From assembly GCA_015680685.1 (NCBI GenBank), contig MNCI01008366.1, positions 309,685 through 370,903 of the forward strand: a stretch of 61,219 nucleotides of DNA. The letters run 5' to 3'. Source of the stretch: Gnetum montanum. Lineage: Eukaryota > Streptophyta > Gnetopsida > Gnetales > Gnetaceae. A program made the position numbers and the translations under genes. Under the pieces are notes generated by a model. The model did no database searches. It was not told the origin of the DNA and worked only from the letters and a program-made list of their open reading frames with translations. Below are positions 1-10,900 of this stretch, one piece after another; within the stretch, counting starts at the first letter, position 1; the number at the start of each line of letters is the position of its first letter.

Positions 1-457
1 GGGTCAAATAGATTCAAAAATCATGAAAATTGGAGTGATAATGTGCAAGATATGGCTTAGGGAAGCTAGAAGGTTAAAGCATCTGAGTTAAGAAGGAAAA
101 TTGCAAAAGCTCTTCTAGATGAATAATGGAAAAATGAAAATTTTGCTAAGTGCCCCGCAATATATATATAGTTTTGTGGACTCGATATCAGATATCTGAT
201 AACAGGGATTTGATATTGGAGGGGCCTCGATATCAGATATTTGATAATAGGGATTTGATATTTGAGGGGCCTAAATATCGCATGCTAGATATTAAGTGAA
301 AAATTTTCAAGTTTCTCATGATTTGTGATGAATAAACATGAGTTCTTAGGAATGTTTGGAAGGCATAAAACATGTTCAAAGGATCTTGGACTATGAATGA
401 TGCATATTTGATGAAACTTTGGCATAGAACATGTATAAAGAAGGAATCTCAAGTTAT
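1..457. other. Left flank of the composite insertion, probably 3' part of E5
   Basis: I see no convincing gene here. The stretch lies directly left of the GAAAG target duplication, so it was once joined to position 19094. The DNA right of 19093 reads as the 3' untranslated part of minus-strand element E5, so this flank is by inference the continuation of E5 towards its 3' LTR. It contains a tandem pair rich in GATATC, similar in style to the U3 of the LTRs in this window, and a short AT run near 160. The only open frame (minus strand, 285-473) is short and runs into the LTR, so I do not call it. Confidence 0.4.
181..270. repeat. Two tandem copies of a 45-bp GATATC-containing unit
   Basis: Copies at 181-225 and 226-270 differ at three positions by eye. 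Each starts CTCGATATCAGATAT and ends GAGGGGC. The palindrome GATATC and close variants recur inside each unit, as in the U3 regions of the subfamily B LTRs. Confidence 0.85.
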
Positions 458-462
458 GAAAG
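458..462. repeat. Left target-site duplication GAAAG of the composite insertion
   Basis: The five bases directly before the LTR start TGATGAATC are GAAAG. The same five bases follow the outermost right LTR at 19089-19093. A 5-bp duplication is the normal footprint of Ty3/gypsy integrase. Confidence 0.8.
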
Positions 463-1291
463 TGATGAATCATATTGTGTTAGGCTCTGATATTCGATAT
501 CATGATGTGTTATTAGATATTTGATATCATGGGATGCGTGTTGGCCTATAAATACAACACTTAGATGCACGATTTATCCATCTTTCCATTAGTTGTTAGT
601 AAATCTCTTGTAGTTTATTTTTTCCAAAGTTAGAATATTTTTTGAGTGCCCGTAGTAGGAGTCAAAGTAGTGTACAGATCTTTATTCAAGCACTAATGTT
701 CCTAAGCATGACATTGTGAACAACAATAAAGATGAGCTTTTCTTATCAAACCTTTCAGCACTTGAATAGATTAATGATTTATTTATGCATTTAATGTTCA
801 TGTAATCTACTTTAATGAATTTTAACTAATCAACTAATATCAGCTAAACAGCAAACATAAGCATGACCACTTCGAGCATACATTTAACACTTGGTAACCC
901 TAGTAGCTGTTAACGCTTGGTAACCCAGTGCCCTTATAACATGTTCAGGATGTTTATGGAAAGTGGGAATGAATGCCTATGTTAGGATTAGTTAGGTGTT
1001 AGTCAATTACTAGATTAATTAAATTAATTACACATTAAATTTACTTTGTTTCTAGCACTTAGGTGATTAAACCATAAAAGATAAAATGATAAAAATAAAA
1101 TGCCTCAGTTACACTTAACCATACATTTGCAATTCACAAGTGAAACTGAGAAGACAACGAGTGTAATGGTTGGACTCACCTCCTAGAAATTGGTGTACTT
1201 AGAGAGCTAAAGTCTATATAATTTGACTAGATTGCTGAGTGAATGCTAGTGATTCGTATGGTTGGGAAAAGGGTATACTCACTGCTCATCA
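463..1291 (+). repeat. E1 5' LTR (subfamily A)
   Basis: 829 bp. It begins TGATGAATC and ends GCTCATCA, directly followed by the PBS. A TATA-type box CCTATAAATAC sits near 545, and U3 upstream of it is short with several GATATC/GATATT motifs. A block reading GAGTGCCCGTAGTAGGAGTC near 646 is kept in every LTR of this superfamily in the window. Two imperfect copies of a repeat containing ACTTGGTAACCC lie near 885-935. Confidence 0.88.
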
Positions 1292-1311
1292 TTGGCATCG
1301 TTGCTGGGGAC
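1292..1311 (+). other. Primer-binding site, tRNA-Asp type (E1)
   Basis: TTGGCATCGTTGCTGGGGAC follows the LTR end without a gap. The complement of the plant tRNA-Asp 3' end is TGGCGCCGTTGCCGGGGA, so this copy differs mainly by C-to-T/G-to-A changes. The tRNA-Asp primer is typical of Athila/Tat-group elements. Confidence 0.85.
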
Positions 1312-1444
1312 TTTAATTAGTTACATGCGCTATCTAGGACTTAGTAAAAATTATTCAAAATTGTTATAACAAACCTTAAAGTCACAATCATTCAAATAAT
1401 AATAATAGTTGTAAAAGCACACTGATATTTTCTTTCAATCTAAA

Positions 1445-3330
1445 ATGTCTTCTTCTCATAGGTATGATTCTCCACTGAGGTTCGAGCATACATCCAATTA
1501 ATAAAGGAATGAACGATCAAATCTGCGAGTGCCTCAACAATGCAAAGTGGTATATACTCATCTCGATGAGTATGTGCCAGATTTCACCTTTATCTTACAT
1601 CAGGATGAGCATTTGCGATAGAGGAACATGGAGGATAACATTGTGTTGTTGCTCAATTGATCAATTACTGCGATGTTACACCAAACTCTTATGAGGTTGG
1701 GCATCCAAGGGCTCAATGCTAAATACATTGTGCAAGATCACAACTATTGAATTACCATCCTATTGAGACATAAGGCAAATTAGATCGACAATAGGAGAGG
1801 TGCTATGAAGCTTAAAAAGAAAAATAGTTCAATAACCCCTTGTTCCTATTGGGTCAAAAAGATAGCAAGGATCCCTTCTTTGGGGGTTCTCAATTCACTA
1901 ACTCTCCTCCCCTTGGTTTTGAAGAAGGGAACTTAAACCAATATTTACAGTCCATTGTAAACAATCTTGGTTTAGGTAAGAACAGGTCCCATGAGCATAG
2001 GGGATCCAAAGATGGAAGTCATGGCAAGGATGAGGACAAGCATCACAATGATGATCATAACCGTGACCACAAAAGAGGGGGTGGTAGGCACCGTGGTGGT
2101 GTTAGTCCTTCTTTCTCTTCACCTTCATCATCCTCTTCTTCCTTCTCTAACTCTAACCAAAGCTATAGAGGACGTGATTGTGATGGAGATGACTGATGGG
2201 ATAGAGATGATCATAGGACCTACTAGAATAGTTGAGACCAGGGGCATGGGTAATAAAGGGAGGCCTACCACCACAAAAAAAGGGACAATAGAGGACATCA
2301 TGGGAATCACAAAGGCTATGACCATGATGATCCTTTGCTTGCAATGAGGAACATGCTGAATATTGCAAATGCAGTGAGAATTACAACAAGGCATGTGAAA
2401 GGTAGCAAAATTAAGTAATTGAATATGAACATTATCCCCAAGTTTGATGGGGGGTACAACTCAGATCCACAGAACCATCTTCAAGCCTTTCACAATGCCT
2501 ACGCCTTACAAAACATGGAGAATGAATGGAAAAAATTAAAGTTGTTGTTAAGGACACTCATCAAAGAAGTTGAAAATTGGATGTTTAAGCTCTTTAATCA
2601 CAAGTATTAAATGTACTCCCAAGTGTCCAACTTGAGAAAGTAGATCCAAGGTTGAAAATAAGGAACACATGAACCCTTGGACACAGTCATGGATAGGTGC
2701 TATTCTCTCTTCCATTGATGTCCTTTCCATGGTTATTCTTAAAGAAAGCAGCTCTGCCATATAATAGATGGGCTCCATACAAAAACATGGAGAACTCATG
2801 GGGTCTATGCCAAAGGGAGACTTTCAAAATTAAGGGTCCATTAGATTCAAAGGTTGATTAAGTAGGTTGCCAAAGAAGAAGAAGAAGAGATAAGAAAAAG
2901 GGAAAGTGCAAAGGAGTATAATCAGGATCCTTCCATTGACAAAAGGAAGGTTTGGTTCTATGATAATGAGGAAGAGGCACCACTTGATGAGATGGTGTAG
3001 TGAAAGACCTTGCCAATTCAAAAATATGTTTCTAAAATTTCAACTAAGGTAGACAAAATGTGAAACTCTTTGGATGAAAAATTCCAAGCTGCTCTAAACA
3101 TAGCAGAGGAGTCCAAAAAGCAAAGTAGTGATCATGATCACAGGAGAAGGTAGGAAGCTGAACGTGCCCACCAAAGGGATAAGGGCAAGACTGCTGCAGT
3201 AGATGAGGTTGTCGACTCTGAATCAGATGATGATGGTGGGTGTGATAACTGCCACTATGAACATCCTAAGGAACATTAATCCATTGTGTCACACTTGCAT
3301 AAGTCTAGGGTATATGCTTTAAATCCTAGA
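1445..3330 (+). pseudogene. E1 gag, degenerate
   Basis: Capsid/nucleocapsid polyprotein. The start is taken at the ATG at 1445 because the same MSSSHR/MASSHR beginning occurs in E3 and E5 at the matching distance from the PBS. Readable blocks in order: N-terminal part with the FILHQDE motif (about 1580-1700); a His/Asp/Arg-rich arm followed by a serine run (about 1980-2170); a capsid-like block with KFDGGYNSDPQNHLQAFH (about 2440-2620); a charged helix block; and a zinc-knuckle remnant CDNCHYEHPKEH (about 3240-3275). Frames change several times and stops are frequent, many being TAG where sister copies have Trp or Gln codons. No product is expected. Confidence 0.75.
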
Positions 3331-3940
3331 TTGGTCAAAAGGCAAGCACCTAGAAGGTTGTCTTATCCTCAAGGCAACCCCAAGTAGTTCCATCAAAAAC
3401 AAGCCTACTATTTGAGTGGAGGTCCACCATAATCTTATGAGTAGTACCATCCATGGTAGCAACCACAGTTGTGGGGATGCCACCACCAAGGTAGCAATAC
3501 CCTTTATAGTAGCTTGATCCATATGGGTAATATGCTCAGCAACCCATTTCTCTACATCACTCTTCTAGTCACACTTCATTCTAGCATCACTACTACCCTC
3601 TTGAATACTACAAAGTCCAATCTCCAAGAGGGGAATTCCCATTTCCTCACTACCGTCCTCATCCTTTTGTGCATGTAACTCCACCCTCAACTCAATTATC
3701 ACCTACTCCACCAATGCAAGGAAAAATTCTAGCCTAACTGCAGCAATGTAATGCCACAAGAGCTATTAACTTATAATCGGCTCCTTAGTCGAGTGGTTTT
3801 GAAACTAGATCTTGAAAAATACCATTCTTTCAAACCAATAGTCCTACAAAACCCTCATAGACATACATGATCGATAGCCCTGCTTCTCCCTCATCCTCTG
3901 CATCTACATCCTTCAATACCTGTGTAAACCAAACACCACC
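3331..3940 (+). other. E1 Pro/Gln/Tyr-rich linker between gag and protease
   Basis: Low-complexity coding linker, broken by stops. Fragments such as LSYPQGNPK and SGGPP match the same linker in E2, E3 and E4. It joins the zinc-knuckle remnant to the protease domain. No catalytic motif is seen here. Confidence 0.5.
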
Positions 3941-3944
3941 CAAA

Positions 3945-4475
3945 GTGCATACCATTATGTTGACCCATGTAGTAATCGATTGGATTAAGGTTAGCCACCT
4001 TTCTAGGAAAAGATCTAATCCTGGGAGTTCCCTTATTCACTTGCAAATCACTAGGAACAAGCCTTGCAAGGATCTTCTGGATTCAAGTTCTAGTGTAAAT
4101 ATGATTTCTCATGAAATGTACAAAGCTTAGAACCTACCTTCACTCAAGAAAAGAAACATTCATCTTGAGCTGGTAGACCAATCCATCACTGTTCCTTTGG
4201 GGCTAGTGGAGGACATTGTGATCACTATTTGTGGGTGGCCCTATCCCACCAACTTCTTAGTGATCTGTGTTAATAACTGTAACAGAAACTTTCCAATCAT
4301 CATGGGAAGGGCTTAGTTGAGCACGATTGATGCACAACTAGGAATTAGAGACCTCTCCTTTGAAATTTCCAAGGAAAATGCATTTAGGAAGATAGAGAAG
4401 AAGAGAGTTCCATGCATCGTGTATAGTAATACAAAGTGCAACTATGTGTAGAAACTATGATCCATAAAAAGTACA
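3945..4475 (+). pseudogene. E1 aspartic protease, degenerate
   Basis: Retroviral-type aspartic protease, which would cut the Gag-Pol polyprotein inside the particle. The conserved lead-in MLTHVVIDWIKVSHL is followed by the active-site region LLDSSSSVNMISHEMYKA, where the expected Asp-Ser-Gly reads Asp-Ser-Ser. Downstream the LVEDIVITICGW...TNFLVI region is recognisable. The Trp codon before NLPP has become TAG near 4129, and another Trp became TAG near 4315. The enzyme would be inactive. Confidence 0.75.
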
Positions 4476-4559
4476 TCCATCACAGCATGTAGACAGTGTG
4501 TAGATGTGTCTAAAATTCAAAGGTGATTGTACGTAGTAGCCAAAAAATAGGAAGGCACC

Positions 4560-6260
4560 CAATGGCTGATAGCTAATCCTGGTAGTAGCTCAACACTTTG
4601 CATGGAACCAACTGAGAGATTGACAATTGCCTAAATTAAAAACATAGAAAAAATGAAGTAGATCCATCGTGAACTCTTCGATGATGAACCTAATAACACT
4701 AATTCGAGAGAGTTGGAAATCCTTGAAGGTTTTAAACAAGAGCCGCTAGAGTTAAAAACTCTACCTATCAGCATGGAATATGCTTTTCTGAATAGTGGAA
4801 AGCTAGTGATAAGAAATGCCAACCTTACTCTTGAATAAAGAAAGAAGTTGTTACAACTGATTAACGAGTGGCCAATAGTCTTGATTGGTCATATCCTAAA
4901 CTCACTAGAATTAATTCAAGGATATGTCAGCACCACATCTATACAGATCCTTCCATGAAGCTAAAAAGGCAGCTACAATGATAGTTGAACCCCAAACTCA
5001 AGCAAATCATCAAGGAGAAGATTAAACAACTTCTAAAGGTGGGGTTCATCTATCCCATTGTGGATAGCAATTGGATCAGCCCACTTATAATAGTGCTAAA
5101 GAAAGGTGGCAAGTGGAGGGTTTGTATTGACTTTAGGCTGTTGAACATGGTAACCTATAAAGATCATTTTTTGTTGTCATTTGTGGACCATGTGTTGGAC
5201 ACCATTTGTGGGCATTGGTACTATAGCTTTTTGGATGGTTATAATGGCTATAATCAAATCAAGATTTTACATAAGAATTAGGACAAAACCACATTCACGA
5301 ATCCCTAGAGGAATTTTGGATACAAAAAGATGTCATTCGATTTGTGCAATGCTCTTGCAACCTTCTAATGCCTTGTCTTGAGCATCTTTCAATAGTAGAT
5401 CAATAATGGGGTGAAAGTCTTCATGGATGAATTCTTTACCTATGGTGCTACATTTGAGCAAGCCCTGCCACCTTGAACAAATACTAAAATGTGTGTGGAG
5501 ACCAACCTTTGGCTTAATTAGAAAAAGAGCCATCTGATAGTCCATGAGGGCATTGTCTTGGAGCATAGAATATCACAAGTAGGGATTGAGGTGAAACCTA
5601 AGAAAATAAGGATCATCTAAGGAATTACCTGTTAATTGGAAATTGTCATAGATGTCCAGTCATTCCTTGGTCACAATTGCTACTACTAATGCTTCATAGA
5701 GTTTTTCTAAGATCGCCAAATTGTTGGTAGAGCTTACAAAGAAGGATGCTCCATTCATCTAGACTAAGGAATGTGAGAATGCATTTTAGCAACTCAAGTA
5801 GAAGCTTGTAGTAACTCTAATTCTATGAGCATCTAACTAGTCTAGATTGTTTCATATCATGATGGATGCATCCAATTATGCTTTGAGAGCTGTGTTCACA
5901 TAGTTGGATGATAAAAAAATCCTTACTATATCCACTGTATGAATTGAAGCATTGTGGGTGCACAGCTAAATTACATCACCATAGAGAAAGAATTGATGGT
6001 AGTGGTGTATGCCTTAGAGAAGTTCAGGCATTATGTGCTTAGGTAAAAGGTGTTCGTACACATAACTCACAGTGCAATCCAATTCTTAATGAACAAATCA
6101 ACAATGAGCCCTCATATCAAATGATGGCTTTTGATCTTGCAAGAATTCGATCTTATAATGGTGGATTGAAAGTGAATCCACAATGTGGTTGCTAAGCACT
6201 TGTCTTGGTTGAGATGGGATAACAAAGAGGGGGAGAAATCAGTTTTTGATCAATTTTCTA
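4560..6260 (+). pseudogene. E1 reverse transcriptase and RNase H, degenerate
   Basis: The clearest RT stretch is 4985-5281: palm start VGFIYPIVDSNWISP, then KGGKWRVCIDFRLLN, then FLDGYNGYNQI. The catalytic FMDD box reads FMDE near 5420, so the second Asp is lost. After frame changes come LGH...YY (thumb/connection) and RNase H pieces with EKELMVVVYALEKFRHYV (about 5985-6045) and HNVVAKHLSWLRW (about 6175-6215). The sequence resembles Athila RT but lacks the long insertion that Athila proteins usually carry before the WRVCIDFR block. Multiple stops and frameshifts. Confidence 0.75.
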
Positions 6261-6279
6261 ATGAACTCCTCTTTGCTGG

Positions 6280-7560
6280 TGCTATAAATGAACAATTGCC
6301 CAGTGAACCTAATTGGTACAATGGAATTCTCACTTAGGAGATGCCATAAGATTTGGACCACAGAAGAAACAATGGTTTCTTCACTAGGTGAAATACTTCA
6401 TGGAGATCAACAGACATCTCTACAAGGTGTGCATCAATGGCCTAGTTTGTTGGTGTGTCCTTGATGTTGATCAACTATGTGTTCTCCAAGATGCTTACAA
6501 GGGTCCTTATGAGGGCCACTATGCTGGGAGATGCATGACCATTAAGATCCTAATGGCAGGGTATTATGGGCCAACACTCTTTAGGGATGCTCACTAATTC
6601 ATTTGCTCTTGTGAACACTACCAACCTGATGGTGGAGTGACCACTAATATGGAGAGACCTTAGTAGTGGATCCAACCACTAGAACCCTTTGACATCTGGC
6701 ACATTGACTTCATAGCTCCCATCACACCCATGTCAAATGGAAAGGCATACATCATTGTTGACTATTGTACGAAATGGGTGGAAGCAGTAGTCATCACTAA
6801 CTGTACATCCTCTATAGCTGCTCAGTTTTTGCAACAAAATATTTTAAATAGGTTTGGAATGTGACGTGCACTGATTTCTAACAATGGTACTCACTTTACA
6901 GGCACTACCTTTAGGGAGCTCATGCAATGCTTAGGGGTCAAACATAAATTAATAATACCCTACCACCCCCAAGCTAATGGTCAAGAAAAGGTAACAAATA
7001 GGGAAATCAGTAAGATCTTAACAAGAACAATTAGCAAATATGGCAGAGACTAAAGCATAAAACTTAACGATGCCCTTTAGGCCTATTACTCGACCTGGAA
7101 ACTTCTTATAGGTTATTCTCCCTATGAGCTGGTGTACGAAAAACTACCAACTCTTCCTATTCAATCTAAGATTTGTACACTTTCAATAGCTTGTGATCTT
7201 AACCTTAACATAAGTCTAGCACACAAAGAAAGATTAATAAACCTCAACTTACTAGACAAGAACCGATTGGTACCCCTATCATCTAACGAGTTGCACAAGA
7301 CATTCAACAAGCAACACCATGACCTCAAAATAAGGAAAGTAAAATTTTAAATGAGAGACAAGGTCCTTTACTAGAACCCCACACATGTGCCATATAGAAC
7401 TAAGTTCCAAACATTGTGGAAAGGGCCTTACATCATCTATGAAACCTTTCCTTTTGGGGCCATGTTGATATACAAACCTAAATGCATAAATAAGAAATTG
7501 CTAGTCAACATACAATAAATCAAACCTTTCCATGAGCCTAAGAGAGCTAGTAATAACCAC
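6280..7560 (+). pseudogene. E1 integrase, degenerate
   Basis: Integrase would join the cDNA to the chromosome. Visible parts: the zinc-binding region around GHYAGRCMTIKILMAGYYGPTLF...CEHYQPDGG (a zinc Cys replaced by Tyr); the core with HIDFIAP (first Asp present); the second catalytic position, which reads Asn (AAC at 6880); and the third, which reads Lys (AAG at 6988), exactly 36 codons after the second. The C-terminal part runs to KPFHEPKRAS. There is no chromodomain. Two of three catalytic acids are replaced, so it is inactive. Confidence 0.8.
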
Positions 7561-9470
7561 AACACCTCCTCAAGTGGACAATCATGCTTAGTATTTTAGA
7601 TCTCCTCCTTCCAACTGAGTTGTAGGGGAGATGGCCATCCATTTTGATCATACAAAGTGGCTTCTCAATTTTTACACTTTTTTGTTTTACATCTTTTTGT
7701 TTTCAACCATTTTTTGTTTTATAACATCGTTAGTACATTTTTCTCTTTATTACATATTTTATAATTTCTTCTACGTTTCACTTTATTTGGTTTGAATTTT
7801 TCTTCTATTTTTCTTATGTTTATTTTATCTTGTTTTTCCTTCCTTACTAACAGAACATAGTGCAGCTATTTGCTTGATGGTGGTTTGTATTATAATGTTG
7901 TTTGATCATTAATGCTTGGATTCTATCTTTGAATTTTGGTATTGATAACTAAGACATGGTTTCTTTTTCATGAAACATGCAATGAGTTTATGTCATCCAC
8001 CCATCCACAAACTCTATGGTGTTCCTTGTTTTGGAAATATGAGGTCCCTTCCTTAATAAAACTTTTAACAAACTTATGACCTTGGTAGTTTTAGAACTTG
8101 GGAAGGATTAAATGGATTGATAAGGATGTCACTTCAAGGGGATTTGATACTCTCTGTACTTGCCTACCCTCTTGAGTGCCTAAATGTTTTCATTAATTTC
8201 TTACTGTTCTGTTGTCGATCAATAATAGGAAGTTAAAAGTCTTTGCATGGTGTGGTTCCCATCTAAAAATCATAAAAATATAGAACTAAAAAAATGATGG
8301 GAACTAAAAGCACACCCCTTAGACTCAATAATAAGCTACAAGCACTGGTTATGGGACTATAAAGACATGTTACCTATGCCTAAGGGTCCCCTCTAACTAA
8401 GGCCCTTTATCACTTTTTACTTCTCTTTTCTTCTCTTTAAGGAATGGTGATTAAATGTGAGAGCATTCTTATGTCTTGAGGGGGTGGACTGATTTGAGAG
8501 TATCAATGTGAAGTCATTGGAACTGGTTGGTTTTGATTTGGACTAAGGATAAACCTTATCAGGTCATCTTAACCATAAGATTCATAAGGGACTTCATGTG
8601 ACCACAATTCGAGACTCCATTCCACCTTCTCTTTCATATGTTACTGCTTCCCATAATTCACCTCACTGCTAGTTTTTCATGGTTTTGTTCAATGTCTTAG
8701 TTTAATGTGTTAAAATTCTTAGCTAGGTTCTTATGGGATTTAGTCCTTAACTTTCCACAACCATTAATCAATCATGGGGTCCACAAACTCCTTGGTTTGA
8801 AGGCATGCAAGGGCATTACGGGCATGAGCCTGTTTTGGGGAGGATCCACTTGCATACCTCTTAGTTGGACTAGTTAATTTCTTTATCCTTAGACATTTTC
8901 ATGATCAAATCCTTTATGCATCCCATCAGTGACATCCAATTGTGCTCTCCTTCATAATGTTCTCCAGTGAAAAACCCTTTTTGTTGTGAATTATCTCATC
9001 CTCTTTAAGCATTTCATCATGTTCACAGCTTTTTTGGCTCTCTAAGAACTTCAAGTTGTGTTAAAACTCTTTATTTTTTTCTTACCTTTAATGTTGACAA
9101 TTTTTAAAGCCCAAAACCTTCCTAAGCCATACTTTCTAACCGCTTGTCTAATTTACCTCATTTTTTTAATCCTACTACTACTTGATGTAAGCTCTATGTC
9201 ATGGGGGTCACATAGGTTTTTAATAGAAAATTTTTCGAAATTTTTCTAACTCTAAGAAAGGTTTAACTAATGAAATAACATTAAAATCATCAAGTTATGA
9301 TGTTAAACCCTTCCAACGAACTCTGGTAGCACAGAAATCAAATAATATTAAAATAATTAATCTATCATAATCATAACTTAGTTAAGTGGAACTACCCAAG
9401 AGAGACAAGGTACCTATATGTTATAAGTTACACATCACATGCTAATCCTTGATTCTTTTGTGATTGTACA
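7561..9470 (+). other. E1 3' spacer (non-coding)
   Basis: About 1.9 kb with no persuasive frame. It starts with a block CTCCTTCCAACTGAGTTGT...GGGGAGATGG that marks the end of IN in every copy of the superfamily here, then a pyrimidine-rich tract (about 7675-7830), then conserved blocks around GGGCATGAGCCTGTTTTGGGGAGGATC (about 8822). The same blocks in the same order occur in E2, E3, E4 and, inverted, E5. Confidence 0.6.
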
Positions 9471-9608
9471 TGGCACCAAAAGGGAAGCATCAACTAGAAG
9501 TGAGACCATCCCAATCGATGGATAAGCAACCTAAAGTGAGAAGGAGTTAATAGCTTGAACAACCCCAGGACCAGGTAGTAGAAGCCCATGCAATAGGACC
9601 TCTTTAGG
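9471..9608 (+). pseudogene. E1 third ORF (ORF3), 5' fragment
   Basis: Starts ATG with MAPKGKHQLE and stays readable for about 45 codons, with two adjacent stops (TAA TAG) and one TAG. The same frame with matching residues (PKGKH, PSQS, DK, EQPQ, HA, GPL/RPL) begins at 54648 in E3, which is what makes it credible as a decayed gene rather than chance. It is cut off at about 9608, where subfamily B sequence begins. Athila elements can carry an envelope-like ORF downstream of IN, but I cannot show that this is one. Function unknown. Confidence 0.5.
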
Positions 9609-9875
9609 ACTGTTTAATCTTCTCCCTTTTTTTCGAGTTGCTAGAGGGATTTGGATGTCAATTTTTACCAAGGTGTTCAATTTTGTTGTTGTGAACACCA
9701 AATTTTGTAAAAGATTGTAAATTTGTACACTTGGGCAGTTAGCGTCTCCCTGTTTGGTTTGAGTCAACTTCTGTGTTAATTAGTCAATAATCCCATACCT
9801 TCCCAATATTTTGTAAAAGAACTTATTCCACCTTTTGTTCACTCGATGATAAGTTTTCATTTAGCCATGGGGGTA
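9609..9875 (+). other. E2 3' tail with polypurine tract
   Basis: It aligns by eye with the minus-strand reading of E4 3' DNA: the block AATAATCCCATACCTTCCC near 9787 and the end CCATGGGGGTA directly before TGATGAATC. The G-rich end (about 9866-9875) is the expected polypurine tract that primes plus-strand DNA synthesis. No gene is seen. Confidence 0.7.
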
Positions 9876-10764
9876 TGATGAATCATATTTTGTTAGGCCC
9901 TGATATCGGATCCCCGATATCAGAGCCTTGATGATGAGCCACGATATTAGGACCACGATATTGCATCCGCAATATTGAGTCTGTGATATCGGAGCTCGCC
10001 AAGCGATATTGGACACTCGATATCAGAACCTACCTCATTGCCTATAAATAAGAGACTGAGGTGCTTAGTTTGGCAGTTAGTTTCTTAGTCCCTTACCCAA
10101 ACTCTTATAGTTTTTCCTTTCCAAAGTTTAAATTATTTCTGAGTGCCCGTAGTAGGAGTCATAAAGTGAACAGATCTTTATTCGAGCATTGTGTACCTAA
10201 ACACACCTTATGTTCGAAAATAAAGACGAACTTTGTGATAAACCTTGCAACATCCAGAATAGCTTATTTATTGCATTTAATGTTAATTACAGTTAGTTCA
10301 TGCTTTCATTAGTTAATTGATGTTATTTTTATAGAGTTATTAATCTTCAACAAGTAAGCACACTCAGTACGACCACTTCAAGCATACGTGGAACACTTGG
10401 TAACCCAGTAATGATTAGCGTTTGGTAATCCTAGTAGTGTTACATTGGTTCAAGATGTGTCCAGCAAGTGGGAGCAGATGCTAGCATTAGGACTAGCTAG
10501 AGCATAGTTGATTAGTTAAATTAAATTAGTCACTCACTTATTTCATCTCTCCACTTTAAGCACCAGGAACATAAAACATAAAAAAACATAAAAATCACAT
10601 ACCTTAGGTTTACTTAACCATACAATCATGCTGTACAAGTAAGCTTGGGAAGACAACGATCGCATAACCCATCCTTGTTCTGTAAAGGCGCATAAGCACT
10701 TAGTCCTTGGAGTTCGACCAAATCATGTGTGAATGCTCATATTCGTATGGTTGGGCATAGGGGT
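9876..10764 (+). repeat. E2 LTR (subfamily B), last bases lost
   Basis: Begins TGATGAATC. U3 (9890-10030) is a dense array of GATATC and GATATT/AATATC motifs. The TATA-type box CCTATAAATAAG is near 10043. The GAGTGCCCGTAGTAGGAGTC block follows near 10140. The right end reads GGGCATAGGGGTA and then passes straight into GCGCCGTTGCC, so the final LTR bases (CCTCGCCACTCATCA in sister copies) and the first PBS bases are missing. LTR type matches E4, not E1. Confidence 0.85.
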
Positions 10765-10782
10765 AGCGCCGTTGCCAGGGAC
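10765..10782 (+). other. Primer-binding site, tRNA-Asp type (E2), 5' bases deleted
   Basis: GCGCCGTTGCCAGGGAC keeps 16 of the 17 remaining positions of the tRNA-Asp complement plus the following AC. The first bases TTG are lost with the LTR end. Confidence 0.8.
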
Positions 10783-10900
10783 TTTATTGTTTGTGCGCTA
10801 ATTAGAACTTAGGAAATCTTTCCATCATTGGAACAAACAATTAGGGTTAGTTATTTTACAATCATCAAAAAAGAGAATATTGAACACTGAATAATTAATC

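Noticed and set aside
7800-9300. Small host gene in the E1 spacer (frame 9058-9249)
   Set aside because: The same region in E3 aligns as spacer without that frame. The composition is T-rich, giving Phe/Leu-rich chance frames.
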